Assembly: GCA_045636205.1 (NCBI GenBank)
Contig: JAZTXE010000099.1
Coordinates: forward strand, 1-25,650
DNA from: JAZRUF01 sp045636205
GTDB lineage: Bacteria > Bacillota > Clostridia > Oscillospirales > JAAYXM01
DNA length: 25,650 nucleotides
Direction of reading: 5' to 3'
Below the pieces are notes generated by a model that had not been told where the DNA came from, made no database searches, and worked only from the letters and a program-made list of their open reading frames with translations. This document shows, piece by piece, positions 7,125 to 15,903 of this stretch. The position numbers and the translations under genes were made by a program. Within the stretch, counting starts at the first letter, position 1; every line of letters starts with the position of its first letter.

Positions 7125-8198
7125 ATGATTTACCCTATGACTCGAAACCTTATTGATTTTATCGACATTTCCCCCGAAGAATTTGAAAATTTATATACGC
7201 TTTGCTCGGATATAATGGAGCATCCGTCGGATTATATCGACGCTTGCCGCGGCAAAGTTTCCGCAAATTTGTTTTACGAACCGAGCACTCGTACAAACCT
7301 TTCCTTTCAGACTGCAATGCTTCGCCTCGGTGGAAGCGTTATAGGTTTTTCTGACCCCAGCGCATCTTCGGTTTCCAAGGGCGAATCGCTTAAAGATACC
7401 GTTGCAATGATGTCAAACTACGCGGACGTAATAGTAATGCGCAATCCCTGCGAAGGGGCTGCAAAAGCCGCATCACTGTATTCGCGTGTCCCGGTAATAA
7501 ACGCAGGTGACGGCGGTCATCTGCATCCGACCCAGACCCTTGCGGACCTCACAACCATCCGCAAGCATTTGGGAAGGCTTGACGATATAAACATCGGTCT
7601 GTGCGGTGACCTTAAATACGGACGCACCGTCCACTCTTTGATAAAAGCCCTGTCTCGCTATCCGGGTGTTAAGTTCCACTTAATCTCCCCACGTGAGCTT
7701 CAGATTCCCGACTATGTCCGCCGTTTTATGGACACTCACAATCAAAAATATATTGAGATAACAAGCCTTGAAGCCACGATTGACAGTCTTGACGTCTTGT
7801 ATATGACGCGCATCCAGAAGGAACGCTTTGCGCGTATCTCTGATTATAATAAACACAAAAATGCGTATATCCTTACTAAGTCAAAACTCGGCAATGCACG
7901 AGACAGCCTTCTCGTAATGCATCCGCTTCCGCGAGTGGATGAAATAAACGTGGATGTTGACAATGACCCGCGCGCGCTCTACTTTAAGCAGGCAGGCTAC
8001 GGCATGTATATGCGCATGGCACTTCTCAAGACAATACTTGAAAACAAGCCGATGGATGCCGCCCCGTGCGACATTGGAGGTTGCCGCTGTAAAAATCCTC
8101 GTTGCATAACTCAGACCGAGCTGTATCTCCCCCGCCTTGAAAAGCAGGTCGGAGACTCTCTCTGCTGTGAATATTGCGATAAGGAAATTTCAATTTAA
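7125..8198 (+). CDS. pyrB: Aspartate carbamoyltransferase with fused PyrI-like zinc module
   Basis: The enzyme makes carbamoyl-aspartate from carbamoyl phosphate and aspartate, the committed step of pyrimidine synthesis. Carbamoyl phosphate contacts are in EPSTRTNLSF; SVSKGESLKDT supplies the mobile-loop Lys; HPTQTLADLTTI and MHPLPRVDEI are family blocks. The body is about 310 residues as usual, but a tail of about 45 residues follows that contains CKNPRC, then a 20-residue gap, then CEYC. This is the spacing pattern of the zinc site of the regulatory chain PyrI (C-x4-C, about 20, C-x2-C). The nucleotide-binding half of PyrI is absent and no pyrI gene is in the window. Start: ATG 7125 or 7137; AAAGAAAAGG is close to the first. 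A terminator hairpin follows the stop. Confidence 0.95.
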   Translation: MIYPMTRNLIDFIDISPEEFENLYTLCSDIMEHPSDYIDACRGKVSANLFYEPSTRTNLSFQTAMLRLGGSVIGFSDPSASSVSKGESLKDTVAMMSNYADVIVMRNPCEGAAKAASLYSRVPVINAGDGGHLHPTQTLADLTTIRKHLGRLDDINIGLCGDLKYGRTVHSLIKALSRYPGVKFHLISPRELQIPDYVRRFMDTHNQKYIEITSLEATIDSLDVLYMTRIQKERFARISDYNKHKNAYILTKSKLGNARDSLLVMHPLPRVDEINVDVDNDPRALYFKQAGYGMYMRMALLKTILENKPMDAAPCDIGGCRCKNPRCITQTELYLPRLEKQVGDSLCCEYCDKEISI

Positions 8199-8202
8199 CC
8201 TA

Positions 8203-8237
8203 AAAAGCCTTTCTGTCTATAGCGCAGAGAGGCTTTT
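8203..8237 (+). terminator. Terminator after pyrB
   Basis: AAAGCCT (8204-8210) plus TTCTG (8211-8215) pairs with CAGAG (8225-8229) plus AGGCTTT (8230-8236), a 12-bp stem with one G-U pair and nine-base loop, ending in four T. The T tract is short, so termination may be partial. Confidence 0.65.
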
Positions 8238-8296
8238 ACGATATAGACCTGTTCTTACCATTACACCCTAAAATCCATACAAGAAGGGATATTGAC

Positions 8297-8965
8297 ATGA
8301 TATATTGTGTAGAAGACGACAGAAGCATCCGTGATTTAATGATTTATACGCTAAACGCCTCCGGTTTTGAAGCGGCAGGTTTTTCCGATGCAACCGCACT
8401 CTTTGATGCCCTTTTACAGAACACTCCCGAACTCATAATGCTTGATATCATGCTTCCCGGATGCGATGGCATAGAAATTCTAAAGCGCCTTCGTTCGCAG
8501 AATTCAACCGCGCATATTCCGGTCATCATGGCTACCGCCAAAGGCACCGAATATGATAAAGTCATAGGTCTCGACCTCGGTGCGGACGATTATCTTGCAA
8601 AACCTTTCGGCATGATGGAAATGATCTCCCGTATAAAAGCTGTACTCCGTCGCACCGGAATGCACGAAAATAAAAAACTTTTGCAAATCGGAAATGTCAC
8701 ACTCAGTCCAAGCGGACACACAGTCACCTGCGGAAATGAACGTATTCAACTTACATTAAAGGAGTTTGAAATATTGCGTCTTTTCATGGAAAATCCCGGA
8801 CGTGTATTTACCCGCGAACAACTGCTTTCCAGTATATGGGGAACAGATTTTCTCGGCGAAACGCGCACTGTCGATGTTCACATAGGTACTCTGCGCACAA
8901 AACTCGGCAGTTGCGGTGAATATATCCAAACCGTCCGCGGTGTCGGCTACAGAATGGAGGCTTAA
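8297..8965 (+). CDS. phoP: OmpR-family response regulator, PhoP/PhoB-like
   Basis: The 222-residue protein has a receiver domain (1-115) with an acidic pocket (Glu6-Asp7-Asp8), phosphorylation site Asp50 (LIMLDIMLPG), Thr80 and Lys102 (LAKPFG). A winged-helix DNA-binding domain follows (about 130-222), with LTLKEFEILRLF and the recognition region TVDVHIGTLRTKLG, ending in VRGVGYRM. The kinase gene begins four bases after its stop. A phosphate transporter gene with a Pho box lies just downstream, so I infer that it controls phosphate uptake. The family alone would not give that specificity. GAAGGG is eight bases ahead of ATG. The gene symbol is a context-based call. Confidence 0.9.
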   Translation: MIYCVEDDRSIRDLMIYTLNASGFEAAGFSDATALFDALLQNTPELIMLDIMLPGCDGIEILKRLRSQNSTAHIPVIMATAKGTEYDKVIGLDLGADDYLAKPFGMMEMISRIKAVLRRTGMHENKKLLQIGNVTLSPSGHTVTCGNERIQLTLKEFEILRLFMENPGRVFTREQLLSSIWGTDFLGETRTVDVHIGTLRTKLGSCGEYIQTVRGVGYRMEA

Positions 8966-8969
8966 ATAC

Positions 8970-10625
8970 GTGACAAAGCGAATTTTCCGCTCAATCTCCA
9001 TAGCCGCCATCGCGGTTTTCTTCACATCTCTTTTTCTGACCGCAGGCATATTATACGATTATTTCTCAGAAACTCAGCGAAACGAGCTTAAAACCCAAAC
9101 TCTTTTGGCCGCTCAAACGTTTTCACTTGAGGGCGAAGCATATTTTTCAAGATTATCCCCTGACGGTTTCCGTATAACACGCATCGCCGCTGACGGCACG
9201 GTTTTGTATGACAGTGTCATTGATAAATCCAAGGCAGAAAACCATTTAACCCGCGAAGAAATACAATCCGCTCTGCATTCAGGTTATGGCGAAAGCTCGC
9301 GCTTTTCCTCTACATCTAACCGCCGCTCACTATATTCGGCAAAAAAGCTTCCGGACGGTACTATTCTCCGCCTCTCCGTCCCCCAAAGCTCAATTATAAT
9401 TTTGCTTTTTAACACGCTAAAACCCATATGTATAATCTTTTTTGCAGCGATTATCCTGTCAACAATTTTAGCGTCCCGCCTCGCCAAAAAAATAGTCCAA
9501 CCACTAAATAAGTTGGATTTGGATAATCCTCTTTCAAACAAAGATTATTCAGAATTATCCCCACTCTTCAGAAGACTCGATTTGCAGCAGCGCGAGCTCA
9601 CGCGCCAGGAGAGCCAGCTGAAAAGAAAAGAGACCGAGTTTGACGCCGTAACCGCAAACATGAATGAAGGACTTATCCTCTTAAATGATAACGGTATCAT
9701 TCTCGGCATCAATCCCGCAGCAAAAAAAATATTAGAAGCCGACCACCGTTGCGTAGGTAAAAATATTCTGGAAATTAACACTTCCCCCCAACTGGAAAAT
9801 TTGCTTTCCGAGGCACTTGGCGGCTCAGATTGCCAAACACAACTTACTCTCTCAGCAGATAAATATCAATTCAATGCTAACCCGGTAATATCAGATAATC
9901 ACGTATCTGGCGCAGTTATTCTCATGTTCAACGTAACCGAAAAAGAAAATGCCGAGCAAATGCGCCGTGAATTTACCGCCAATGTTTCCCATGAACTCAA
10001 AACACCTCTGCATTCCATATCAGGATATGCAGAGCTCATGCAAAACGGTCTGGTAAAACCGCAGGACATCAGTTCATTTTCCGAAAAAATATATTCCGAA
10101 GCGCAACGTATGATACGACTGGTTGACGACATCATAAAACTCTCACGTTTAGACGAAGGCGCAAACGCGGAGCAATGTGAAGTCGTAAACCTTTACACCG
10201 TTTCAAAAGAGGTCATCTCAAGCCTTCAACCCGCGGCAGAGCTTGCAAATGTGTCACTTTCACTTACCGGAGAAGCTGCCGAAACTCATGCCTTCCCGCA
10301 GCATATACGCGGTATCATATTCAATCTGTGTGATAACGCGGTAAAATACAATCGCCCAGGCGGAAGTGTTGAAATAAAAATTACTTCAAGCGAAAGTGAA
10401 GCCTGCATTACCGTTTGTGACACAGGTATAGGCATCCCATCCGAACACCACAGCCGCATTTTCGAGCGATTTTACAGCGTTGACCGAAGTCATTCAAAAG
10501 AAATCGGAGGAACCGGTCTGGGGCTTTCAATCGTAAAACATGCCGCAAAGCTCCACAATGCAAAAATTGAACTTTCAAGCATTGTGGACAAAGGAACAAC
10601 CATCTCCGTGCATTTCCCCAAATAA
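8970..10625 (+). CDS. phoR: PhoR-like sensor histidine kinase
   Basis: The frame is open from 8916, but the real start is GTG 8970: GGAGG lies nine bases upstream, and the previous gene ends four bases before. The 551-residue kinase has TM1 (about 8-28), an extracellular loop (about 30-140), TM2 (about 142-168), a HAMP-like linker, a PAS domain (about 225-310, NMNEGLILLNDNGIILGINP), a HisKA domain with phosphorylated His341 in NVSHELKTPLHSISGYAELM, and a HATPase domain with N box Asn456, DTGIGIP and GGTGLGLSIVK. Domain order matches PhoR. It should respond to phosphate state, with an RR partner next door and a phosphate carrier downstream. Confidence 0.93.
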   Translation: MTKRIFRSISIAAIAVFFTSLFLTAGILYDYFSETQRNELKTQTLLAAQTFSLEGEAYFSRLSPDGFRITRIAADGTVLYDSVIDKSKAENHLTREEIQSALHSGYGESSRFSSTSNRRSLYSAKKLPDGTILRLSVPQSSIIILLFNTLKPICIIFFAAIILSTILASRLAKKIVQPLNKLDLDNPLSNKDYSELSPLFRRLDLQQRELTRQESQLKRKETEFDAVTANMNEGLILLNDNGIILGINPAAKKILEADHRCVGKNILEINTSPQLENLLSEALGGSDCQTQLTLSADKYQFNANPVISDNHVSGAVILMFNVTEKENAEQMRREFTANVSHELKTPLHSISGYAELMQNGLVKPQDISSFSEKIYSEAQRMIRLVDDIIKLSRLDEGANAEQCEVVNLYTVSKEVISSLQPAAELANVSLSLTGEAAETHAFPQHIRGIIFNLCDNAVKYNRPGGSVEIKITSSESEACITVCDTGIGIPSEHHSRIFERFYSVDRSHSKEIGGTGLGLSIVKHAAKLHNAKIELSSIVDKGTTISVHFPK

Positions 10626-10636
10626 ACAGCTTTACA

Positions 10637-10676
10637 GGCGCACTGCCATTATTTACCGGCAGTGCGCCCTCTCTAT
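10637..10676 (+). terminator. Hairpin terminator after the phoR-like gene
   Basis: A perfect 11-bp stem, GGCGCACTGCC (10637-10647) with GGCAGTGCGCC (10658-10668), and a ten-base loop, followed by CTCTCTATTTT. The T tract is interrupted and overlaps the Pho box. Confidence 0.7.
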
Positions 10677-10742
10677 TTTACAAAGATTTTACATACACTT
10701 TAAATAACCGCGTTAGATTAATCTTAAACTGTGTTATATGAT
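10677..10742 (+). promoter_or_regulatory. Pho box and promoter of the Na+/Pi cotransporter gene
   Basis: Three hexamers, TTTACA (10677-10682), TTTACA (10688-10693) and TTTAAA (10699-10704), lie at an exact 11-bp period, one helical turn, matching the Gram-positive PhoP pattern TT(A/C/T)ACA. Two further weaker copies, TTAGAT (10713) and TTAAAC (10724), keep the same 11-bp step. A -10 TATGAT is at 10737-10742; the -35 is poor, as expected for an activator-dependent promoter. It lies 36 bp before the cotransporter ATG. Confidence 0.7.
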
Positions 10743-10778
10743 ATGTTTGACAAAATTTGAGAAAGGCAGAAAGAATAA

Positions 10779-12527
10779 ATGGATTTTTTTAATTTACTTA
10801 CGCTCATAGGAGGCTTATGCCTATTCCTTTTCGGAATGAATATTATGGGTCAAGCCTTGGAGCGCCGTGCAGGAAACAAACTCCGCTCACTCCTCGGTAA
10901 ACTTACAACCAACAAACTTGCAGGTCTTCTGACCGGACTTGGCGTTACCGCTATTATCCAAAGCTCATCGGCTACAACAGTTATGGTCGTAGGCTTTGTA
11001 AACTCGGGTCTGATGTCCTTAAAGCAAGCGATAAACGTAATCATGGGCGCAAACATCGGAACAACTATAACCGCATGGATTCTAAGCCTTAGCGGAATAG
11101 CGAGTGACAGCTTTTTCATCCGCCTTTTAAAGCCGACTTCCTTTACGCCTATTCTGGCGCTCATTGGAATAATCTTCTATATGTTCTGCAAGAACAGCAA
11201 GAAGAAGGACACGGGCATGATTCTCTTAGGCTTTGCCACTCTCATGTTCGGCATGGACACTATGTCCGGTGCAGTAAGCGGTCTGCAGGATGTACCTGCT
11301 TTCCAAAACATGTTCCTTCTCTTTAAAAACCCTATCCTCGGCATGCTTGCCGGCGCTATTCTCACCGCAATTATCCAGTCAAGCTCGGCATCTGTCGGCA
11401 TCTTACAGGCACTTGCCTTTACCGGTCAGGTATCATATGCAGCCACAATACCGATTATCATGGGTCAGAATATAGGAACTTGCATAACCGCAATTCTCTC
11501 CTCTTTCGGTGCGAATAAAAACGCAAAACGCGCAGCTCTTGTTCATTTGGGTTTCAACGTAATAGGAACTATCGTCTGGTTATCAGCTTTCTGCATATTA
11601 AGCGCGGTATTCTCCCCTGCATTTTTGGATGCACCTGCCTCCGCATTCGGCATTGCAGTCTGCCACTCAATTTTCAATATTCTCTGCACAATCTTGCTTC
11701 TCCCTATGGCAGGATTCTTAGAAAGACTTGTTAACAAGCTTGTGCCGGATGCCAAAACTCCCGAGCACAATGCAGAACTTGATGAGCGCCTTCTCACCAC
11801 CCCGCCGATGGCGCTTGAGCGTTGCCGCACTGTTGCGGGACAAATGTCCGACGCTTCAATATCTGCACTTAAAAAATCTCTTTCATCAATGACTGAATAC
11901 TCTTCTTCTCTTGCATCTGATGTGCGCGAGCTTGAAGAAAAGAGCGACCACTTCGAGGATGCACTCGGAACATACCTGGTAAAACTCAGTACGAAATCCA
12001 TAAGCGAAGCTGACAGCCGCGAAGCCGCAATGCTCTTAAAAGCTATAGGCGACTTTGAGCGTATATCCGACCACAGCGTAAACATTCTCGAAGCGGTTGA
12101 GGAAATGAAGGACAAGGAATTTATATTCACCACATCAGCTCTGAAAGAACTCTCTGTCCTCTTTGACGCGGTAAACGAAATTCTTGACTTGACAGCAACT
12201 GCATTTAAGCTAAATGATTTAGATGCCGCATACCGCGTCGAGCCGCTTGAACAAGTAATAGATAAAATAAAGGAAGAACTTCGCTCACGTCATATCGACC
12301 GCCTTCAGCAAGGCACCTGCAGCATAGAAGCAGGCTTTGTATGGTCTGATTTACTCACAAATTTAGAGCGCACCTCCGACCACTGCTCAAATATCGCAGG
12401 ATGTATAATTGACTTATCACAACATACAATGAACATCCACGAGTCACTCCGCGCGCTGAAAAGCGATGATATGAAATTTAAAGAGGAATTTGAAAAATAC
12501 TCTTCCAAATACTCACTTGCACAATAA
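10779..12527 (+). CDS. Na+/phosphate cotransporter with C-terminal PhoU-like domain
   Basis: The 582-residue membrane protein belongs to the NptA/YjbB family (Na/Pi cotransporter II-like). It carries an inverted internal repeat: QSSSATTV at 61-68 followed by MGANIGTTITA (89-99), then QSSSASV at 200-206 with MGQNIGTCITA (228-238). QSSSA and NIGT are core transport motifs of the family. The membrane part covers about 1-315; residues 345-560 are helical with E/D and K/R repeats like PhoU, for example EEKSDHFEDALGTYL and LKAIGDFERISDHSVNILEA. PhoU-like domains are thought to sense phosphate state. The start is ATG 10779 with GAAAGG upstream. It forms the output of the phoPR-like pair and is preceded by a Pho box. 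Confidence 0.93.
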   Translation: MDFFNLLTLIGGLCLFLFGMNIMGQALERRAGNKLRSLLGKLTTNKLAGLLTGLGVTAIIQSSSATTVMVVGFVNSGLMSLKQAINVIMGANIGTTITAWILSLSGIASDSFFIRLLKPTSFTPILALIGIIFYMFCKNSKKKDTGMILLGFATLMFGMDTMSGAVSGLQDVPAFQNMFLLFKNPILGMLAGAILTAIIQSSSASVGILQALAFTGQVSYAATIPIIMGQNIGTCITAILSSFGANKNAKRAALVHLGFNVIGTIVWLSAFCILSAVFSPAFLDAPASAFGIAVCHSIFNILCTILLLPMAGFLERLVNKLVPDAKTPEHNAELDERLLTTPPMALERCRTVAGQMSDASISALKKSLSSMTEYSSSLASDVRELEEKSDHFEDALGTYLVKLSTKSISEADSREAAMLLKAIGDFERISDHSVNILEAVEEMKDKEFIFTTSALKELSVLFDAVNEILDLTATAFKLNDLDAAYRVEPLEQVIDKIKEELRSRHIDRLQQGTCSIEAGFVWSDLLTNLERTSDHCSNIAGCIIDLSQHTMNIHESLRALKSDDMKFKEEFEKYSSKYSLAQ

Positions 12528-12533
12528 ATTTAC

Positions 12534-12575
12534 AAACCACCGCCGTGAAAGAGCATCACAGCGGTGGTTTTATTT
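12534..12575 (+). terminator. Rho-independent terminator after the Na+/Pi gene
   Basis: AAACCACCGC (12534-12543) pairs with GCGGTGGTTT (12561-12570), 10 bp, with an inner GTG/CAC; it is followed by TATTTA. Confidence 0.85.
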
Positions 12576-12612
12576 ACTCACCCAAATTTTTTCCGGTTTT
12601 TTTACAATTTGC

Positions 12613-12642
12613 TTGAGTATTGCAGGTACTTTGTGGTAAAAT
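12613..12642 (+). promoter_or_regulatory. Promoter of glnS-gltX
   Basis: -35 TTGAGT (12613-12618), 18-bp spacer, -10 TAAAAT (12637-12642) preceded by TGG (extended -10). An overlapping alternative is TTGCAG (12620) with TATACT (12642-12647), 16-bp spacer. The leader to ATG is about 55 bases, so there is no room for a T-box. Confidence 0.55.
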
Positions 12643-12703
12643 ATACTGTAACATCAAAATATGTGTAATTTTACGTAAATAATCTGCGGAGGATTTAAGA
12701 CAT

Positions 12704-14380
12704 ATGGATACAAATTTCGAAAGCAAAAATTTTATACATGAGGCGATTGACGAAGATTTGTCAGCCGCAAAATGCTCTACCCCGATTCATACGCGCTTTC
12801 CGCCCGAGCCCAACGGCTATCTGCACATCGGAAGCGCCAAGGCTATATGGATAAGCGCGGGTACGGCTGAGAAGTACAACGGTTCTTTCAACCTGCGCTA
12901 CGATGACACCAACCCGGTGCGCGAGGATGATGAATACGTCCGCTCAATCGAAGAGGATTTACGCTGGCTTGGCGCTGAGCCGACCGGTGGCATCTTCTAC
13001 GGCTCTGATTATTTTGACAAATGCTACGAGTACGCGATTGGTCTTATTAAAAAAGGGAAAGCATACGTGTGCGACCTTACCGCTGACCAAATGCGTGAGT
13101 ACCGCGGAACCCTTACCGAGCCGGGCAAGAACAGCCCGTACCGTGACCGCTCAGTCGAAGAAAACTTAGAACTGTTTGAGCGCATGAAAAACGGCGAGTT
13201 TGAGGATGGCGCACGTACACTCCGCGCAAAGATTGATATGGCGTCCCCGAACATGAACATGCGCGACCCGGCAATTTACCGAATTGTCCACACCGCGCAT
13301 CACCGTCAGGGCACCAAGTGGTGCATCTACCCGCTCTATGACTTTGCGCATCCTATCCAGGACGCACTTGAGGGAATTACCCACTCACTTTGCTCTATTG
13401 AGTTTGAAGACCACCGCCCGCTCTACGACTGGGTTGTACGCGAAATCGGCTTTGAAAAGCCGCCGCGTCAGATTGAGTTTGCGCGCCTTAACATGACATA
13501 TACCGTCATGTCCAAGCGTTATCTGCGCCAGCTCGTCGAAGAAAAGTACGTTGACGGTTGGAACGACCCGAGAATGCCTACCCTCTCCGGTCTGCGCCGC
13601 CGCGGATATACACCTGAGGCAATCCGCAATTTCTGCGACCGCATAGGTATTGCAAAGACCTACAGTGTTGTTGACTACTCTTTCCTTGAGCACTGTATCC
13701 GCGAGGACTTAAACTCCAAAGCGACACGTGCAATGGCGGTTCTCCGTCCGATAAAGCTTGTTATTGACAATTACCCCGAGGGCCAGACCGAATACTTTGA
13801 AGCGGTTGATAATCCTGAGGATCCCAACTCCGGCACACACAAAGTCCCATTCTCGAAGGAACTCTATATCGAAGAAGATGACTTCATGGCAGAGCCGGTT
13901 AAAGGATATTTCCGCCTGTTCCCTGGCAACGAAGTTCGCCTTAAATATGCTTACTATGTCCGTTGCACAGATTTTAAGACTGACGAAAACGGTCGCGTAA
14001 CCGAAGTTCATGCGACATATGACCCGGAATCCAAAGGCGGTTCAACGCCTGACGGTCGCAAGGTCCGTGGCACTATCCACTGGGTAAGCGCTAATGATGC
14101 AGTCGATGCCGAGGTCCGCCTTTACGATAACCTCTTTACCACTGCAAATCCGGGCGATGTTCCCGAGGGCGGAAGCTTTACGGACAATGTAAACCCCGAC
14201 TCACTGCAGATTCTCTCCGGTTGCAAGTTAGAGCCGATGCTCAAGGATGTTGAGGCTCCCGCAAGCTTCCAGTTCTTACGCATGGGATACTTCTGCGTAG
14301 ACGAAAAGCTTTCAAAGCCCGGCGCACTTGTATTTAACCGTACGGTATCGTTAAAAGACTCCTGGGCAAAAAAGAAATAG
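12704..14380 (+). CDS. glnS: Glutaminyl-tRNA synthetase
   Basis: Class I synthetase that charges tRNA-Gln with glutamine. The HIGH motif is in PPEPNGYLHIGSAKAIW (HIGS at 41-44); the KMSKS equivalent is VMSKR at 268-272. Blocks typical of GlnRS are FNLRYDDTNP, IYPLYDFAHPIQDALEGITH, CSIEFEDHRPLYDWV, and the C-terminal anticodon-binding beta barrels with FFRTV-like ends (LVFNRTVSLKDSW). The length, 558 residues, is normal for a bacterial GlnRS. GGAGG is 11 bases before the ATG. gltX starts 22 bp later, so the two tRNA ligases are probably one transcript. A GlnRS is not the rule in Firmicutes, which mostly use GatCAB; it is known in several clostridia by lateral gain. Confidence 0.97.
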   Translation: MDTNFESKNFIHEAIDEDLSAAKCSTPIHTRFPPEPNGYLHIGSAKAIWISAGTAEKYNGSFNLRYDDTNPVREDDEYVRSIEEDLRWLGAEPTGGIFYGSDYFDKCYEYAIGLIKKGKAYVCDLTADQMREYRGTLTEPGKNSPYRDRSVEENLELFERMKNGEFEDGARTLRAKIDMASPNMNMRDPAIYRIVHTAHHRQGTKWCIYPLYDFAHPIQDALEGITHSLCSIEFEDHRPLYDWVVREIGFEKPPRQIEFARLNMTYTVMSKRYLRQLVEEKYVDGWNDPRMPTLSGLRRRGYTPEAIRNFCDRIGIAKTYSVVDYSFLEHCIREDLNSKATRAMAVLRPIKLVIDNYPEGQTEYFEAVDNPEDPNSGTHKVPFSKELYIEEDDFMAEPVKGYFRLFPGNEVRLKYAYYVRCTDFKTDENGRVTEVHATYDPESKGGSTPDGRKVRGTIHWVSANDAVDAEVRLYDNLFTTANPGDVPEGGSFTDNVNPDSLQILSGCKLEPMLKDVEAPASFQFLRMGYFCVDEKLSKPGALVFNRTVSLKDSWAKKK

Positions 14381-14402
14381 AAAGAATAGACGGTGAAAAC
14401 AC

Positions 14403-15890
14403 ATGTTTGAAAAAATTTATGCAGAAAATGAAGCGCGCATTCCAAAGGGCAAAATAAGAACCCGCTTTGCGCCCAGCCCGACAGGTTACATGCACATCGG
14501 TAACCTGCGCACCGCGCTTTATACATACATGATAGCAAAGCACTCAGGCGGTGACTTTATCCTGCGTATTGAGGATACCGACCAGGGTCGTTACGTAGAA
14601 GGCGCAACCGAGCTTATTTATCGCACACTCAAGCAGACCGGTCTTAACTACGATGAAGGTCCGGACATTGGCGGTCCTGTCGGTCCGTACATTCAAAGTG
14701 AACGCCGCGGAATATACCTTGACTATGCTAAGCTCCTCATTGAAAAAGGTGCGGCATACTACTGCTTCTGCGCAAAAGACGATAGCGACGCACCTTCATC
14801 GGATATTCCGACCAAGTATGACGGTCGCTGCTCACGCCTTAGCGCTGATGAGATCAAAGCAAAACTTGATGCAGGTGTTCCCTACGTTATCCGTCAGAAA
14901 ATGCCCGAATCCGGTCAGACCACGTTTTCTGACGTCGTCTACGGCGAAATAACTGTTGACAATGCAGAACTTGATGACCAGATTCTCATAAAGTCAGACG
15001 GTCTGCCTACCTACAATTTTGCAAACGTAATTGACGACCACCTGATGGGCATAACCCACGTAGTACGCGGCTCAGAGTATCTGTCCTCCGCACCTAAGTA
15101 CAATCTTCTTTACGAGGCTTTTGGTTGGGAAATCCCCACATATGTACATTGCTCACCGGTTATGCGAAATGAACATGAGAAACTTTCAAAGCGCAAAGGT
15201 GACCCCTCTTACGAGGATTTGCTTGCAATGGGCTATCTCAAGGACGCACTGATAAACTACGTAACCTTGCTCGGCTGGAGTCCGGGCGGTGAGCGCGAAA
15301 TATACTCGCTGAGTGAGCTTACAGATATTTTTGAAATCAAAGGCATTTCAAAATCCCCGGCTATATTTGACACTCAGAAGCTCAATCACATAAACGCAGA
15401 ATACATCCGAGCAATGTCTGCCGATGCTTTCCACGAGATTGCCGAGCCGTATATCCGTCAAAGTGTTAAAAACCCGGATATTGACACGCGCTTAATTGCT
15501 CCGCTTCTGCAACCGCGTTGCGAACAGCTTACCGACATTCCCGAGCAGGTGGATTTCTTCGATGCTCTGCCCGAATACAGTCCTGAGCTTTATCGCCACA
15601 AAAAAATGAAGACCGACGAGGCAATTTCTTTGGATATTTTAAAGAAGCTTATCCCGGTTATTTCAAACATTTCCGAGTGGACTCACGAGGCTATTCACGA
15701 TGCACTCTTCGGTCTTATAGCTGAGCTTGAAGTCAAAAACGGAATTGTGCTTTGGCCGCTTCGCACAGCACTTTCCGGAAAACCCACTACCCCGGGCGGC
15801 GGTGTTGAGCTCTGCGAAATTCTCGGAAAAGACGAAAGCATATCCCGCATCAATGCAGGAATTTCACTGCTTGAGAAAACCCTCGCATAA
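14403..15890 (+). CDS. gltX: Glutamyl-tRNA synthetase
   Basis: Class I synthetase that charges tRNA-Glu with glutamate. The HIGH signature is RFAPSPTGYMHIGNLRTALY (HIGN at 31-34), and the KMSKS loop is KLSKRKG (260-266). Other family blocks are FILRIEDTDQGRYV, GPYIQSERRGIY, YNFANVIDDHLMGITHVVRG and the C-terminal anticodon-binding helices. It is 495 residues, of normal size. It follows glnS by 22 bp with only a weak ribosome binding site (GACGGTG), which fits an operonic second gene. Because a GlnRS is present next door, this GluRS may be of the discriminating type, but the sequence alone does not prove it. The gene ends 13 bases before the hairpin at 15904-15965. Confidence 0.96.
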   Translation: MFEKIYAENEARIPKGKIRTRFAPSPTGYMHIGNLRTALYTYMIAKHSGGDFILRIEDTDQGRYVEGATELIYRTLKQTGLNYDEGPDIGGPVGPYIQSERRGIYLDYAKLLIEKGAAYYCFCAKDDSDAPSSDIPTKYDGRCSRLSADEIKAKLDAGVPYVIRQKMPESGQTTFSDVVYGEITVDNAELDDQILIKSDGLPTYNFANVIDDHLMGITHVVRGSEYLSSAPKYNLLYEAFGWEIPTYVHCSPVMRNEHEKLSKRKGDPSYEDLLAMGYLKDALINYVTLLGWSPGGEREIYSLSELTDIFEIKGISKSPAIFDTQKLNHINAEYIRAMSADAFHEIAEPYIRQSVKNPDIDTRLIAPLLQPRCEQLTDIPEQVDFFDALPEYSPELYRHKKMKTDEAISLDILKKLIPVISNISEWTHEAIHDALFGLIAELEVKNGIVLWPLRTALSGKPTTPGGGVELCEILGKDESISRINAGISLLEKTLA

Positions 15891-15903
15891 ATCACAAATT
15901 TAA

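Noticed and set aside
8199..8296. Pho box ahead of the regulator gene
   Set aside because: TTACCA and TTACAC occur but not at 11-bp spacing, so autoregulation is not supported.
12576..12703. T-box riboswitch before glnS
   Set aside because: The promoter leaves a leader of about 55 bases, and no TGGN/AGGGTGG-like T-box sequence or antiterminator was seen.
14122..14538. Minus-strand frame across the glnS-gltX junction
   Set aside because: It overlaps two strongly supported synthetase genes and has no family features of its own.
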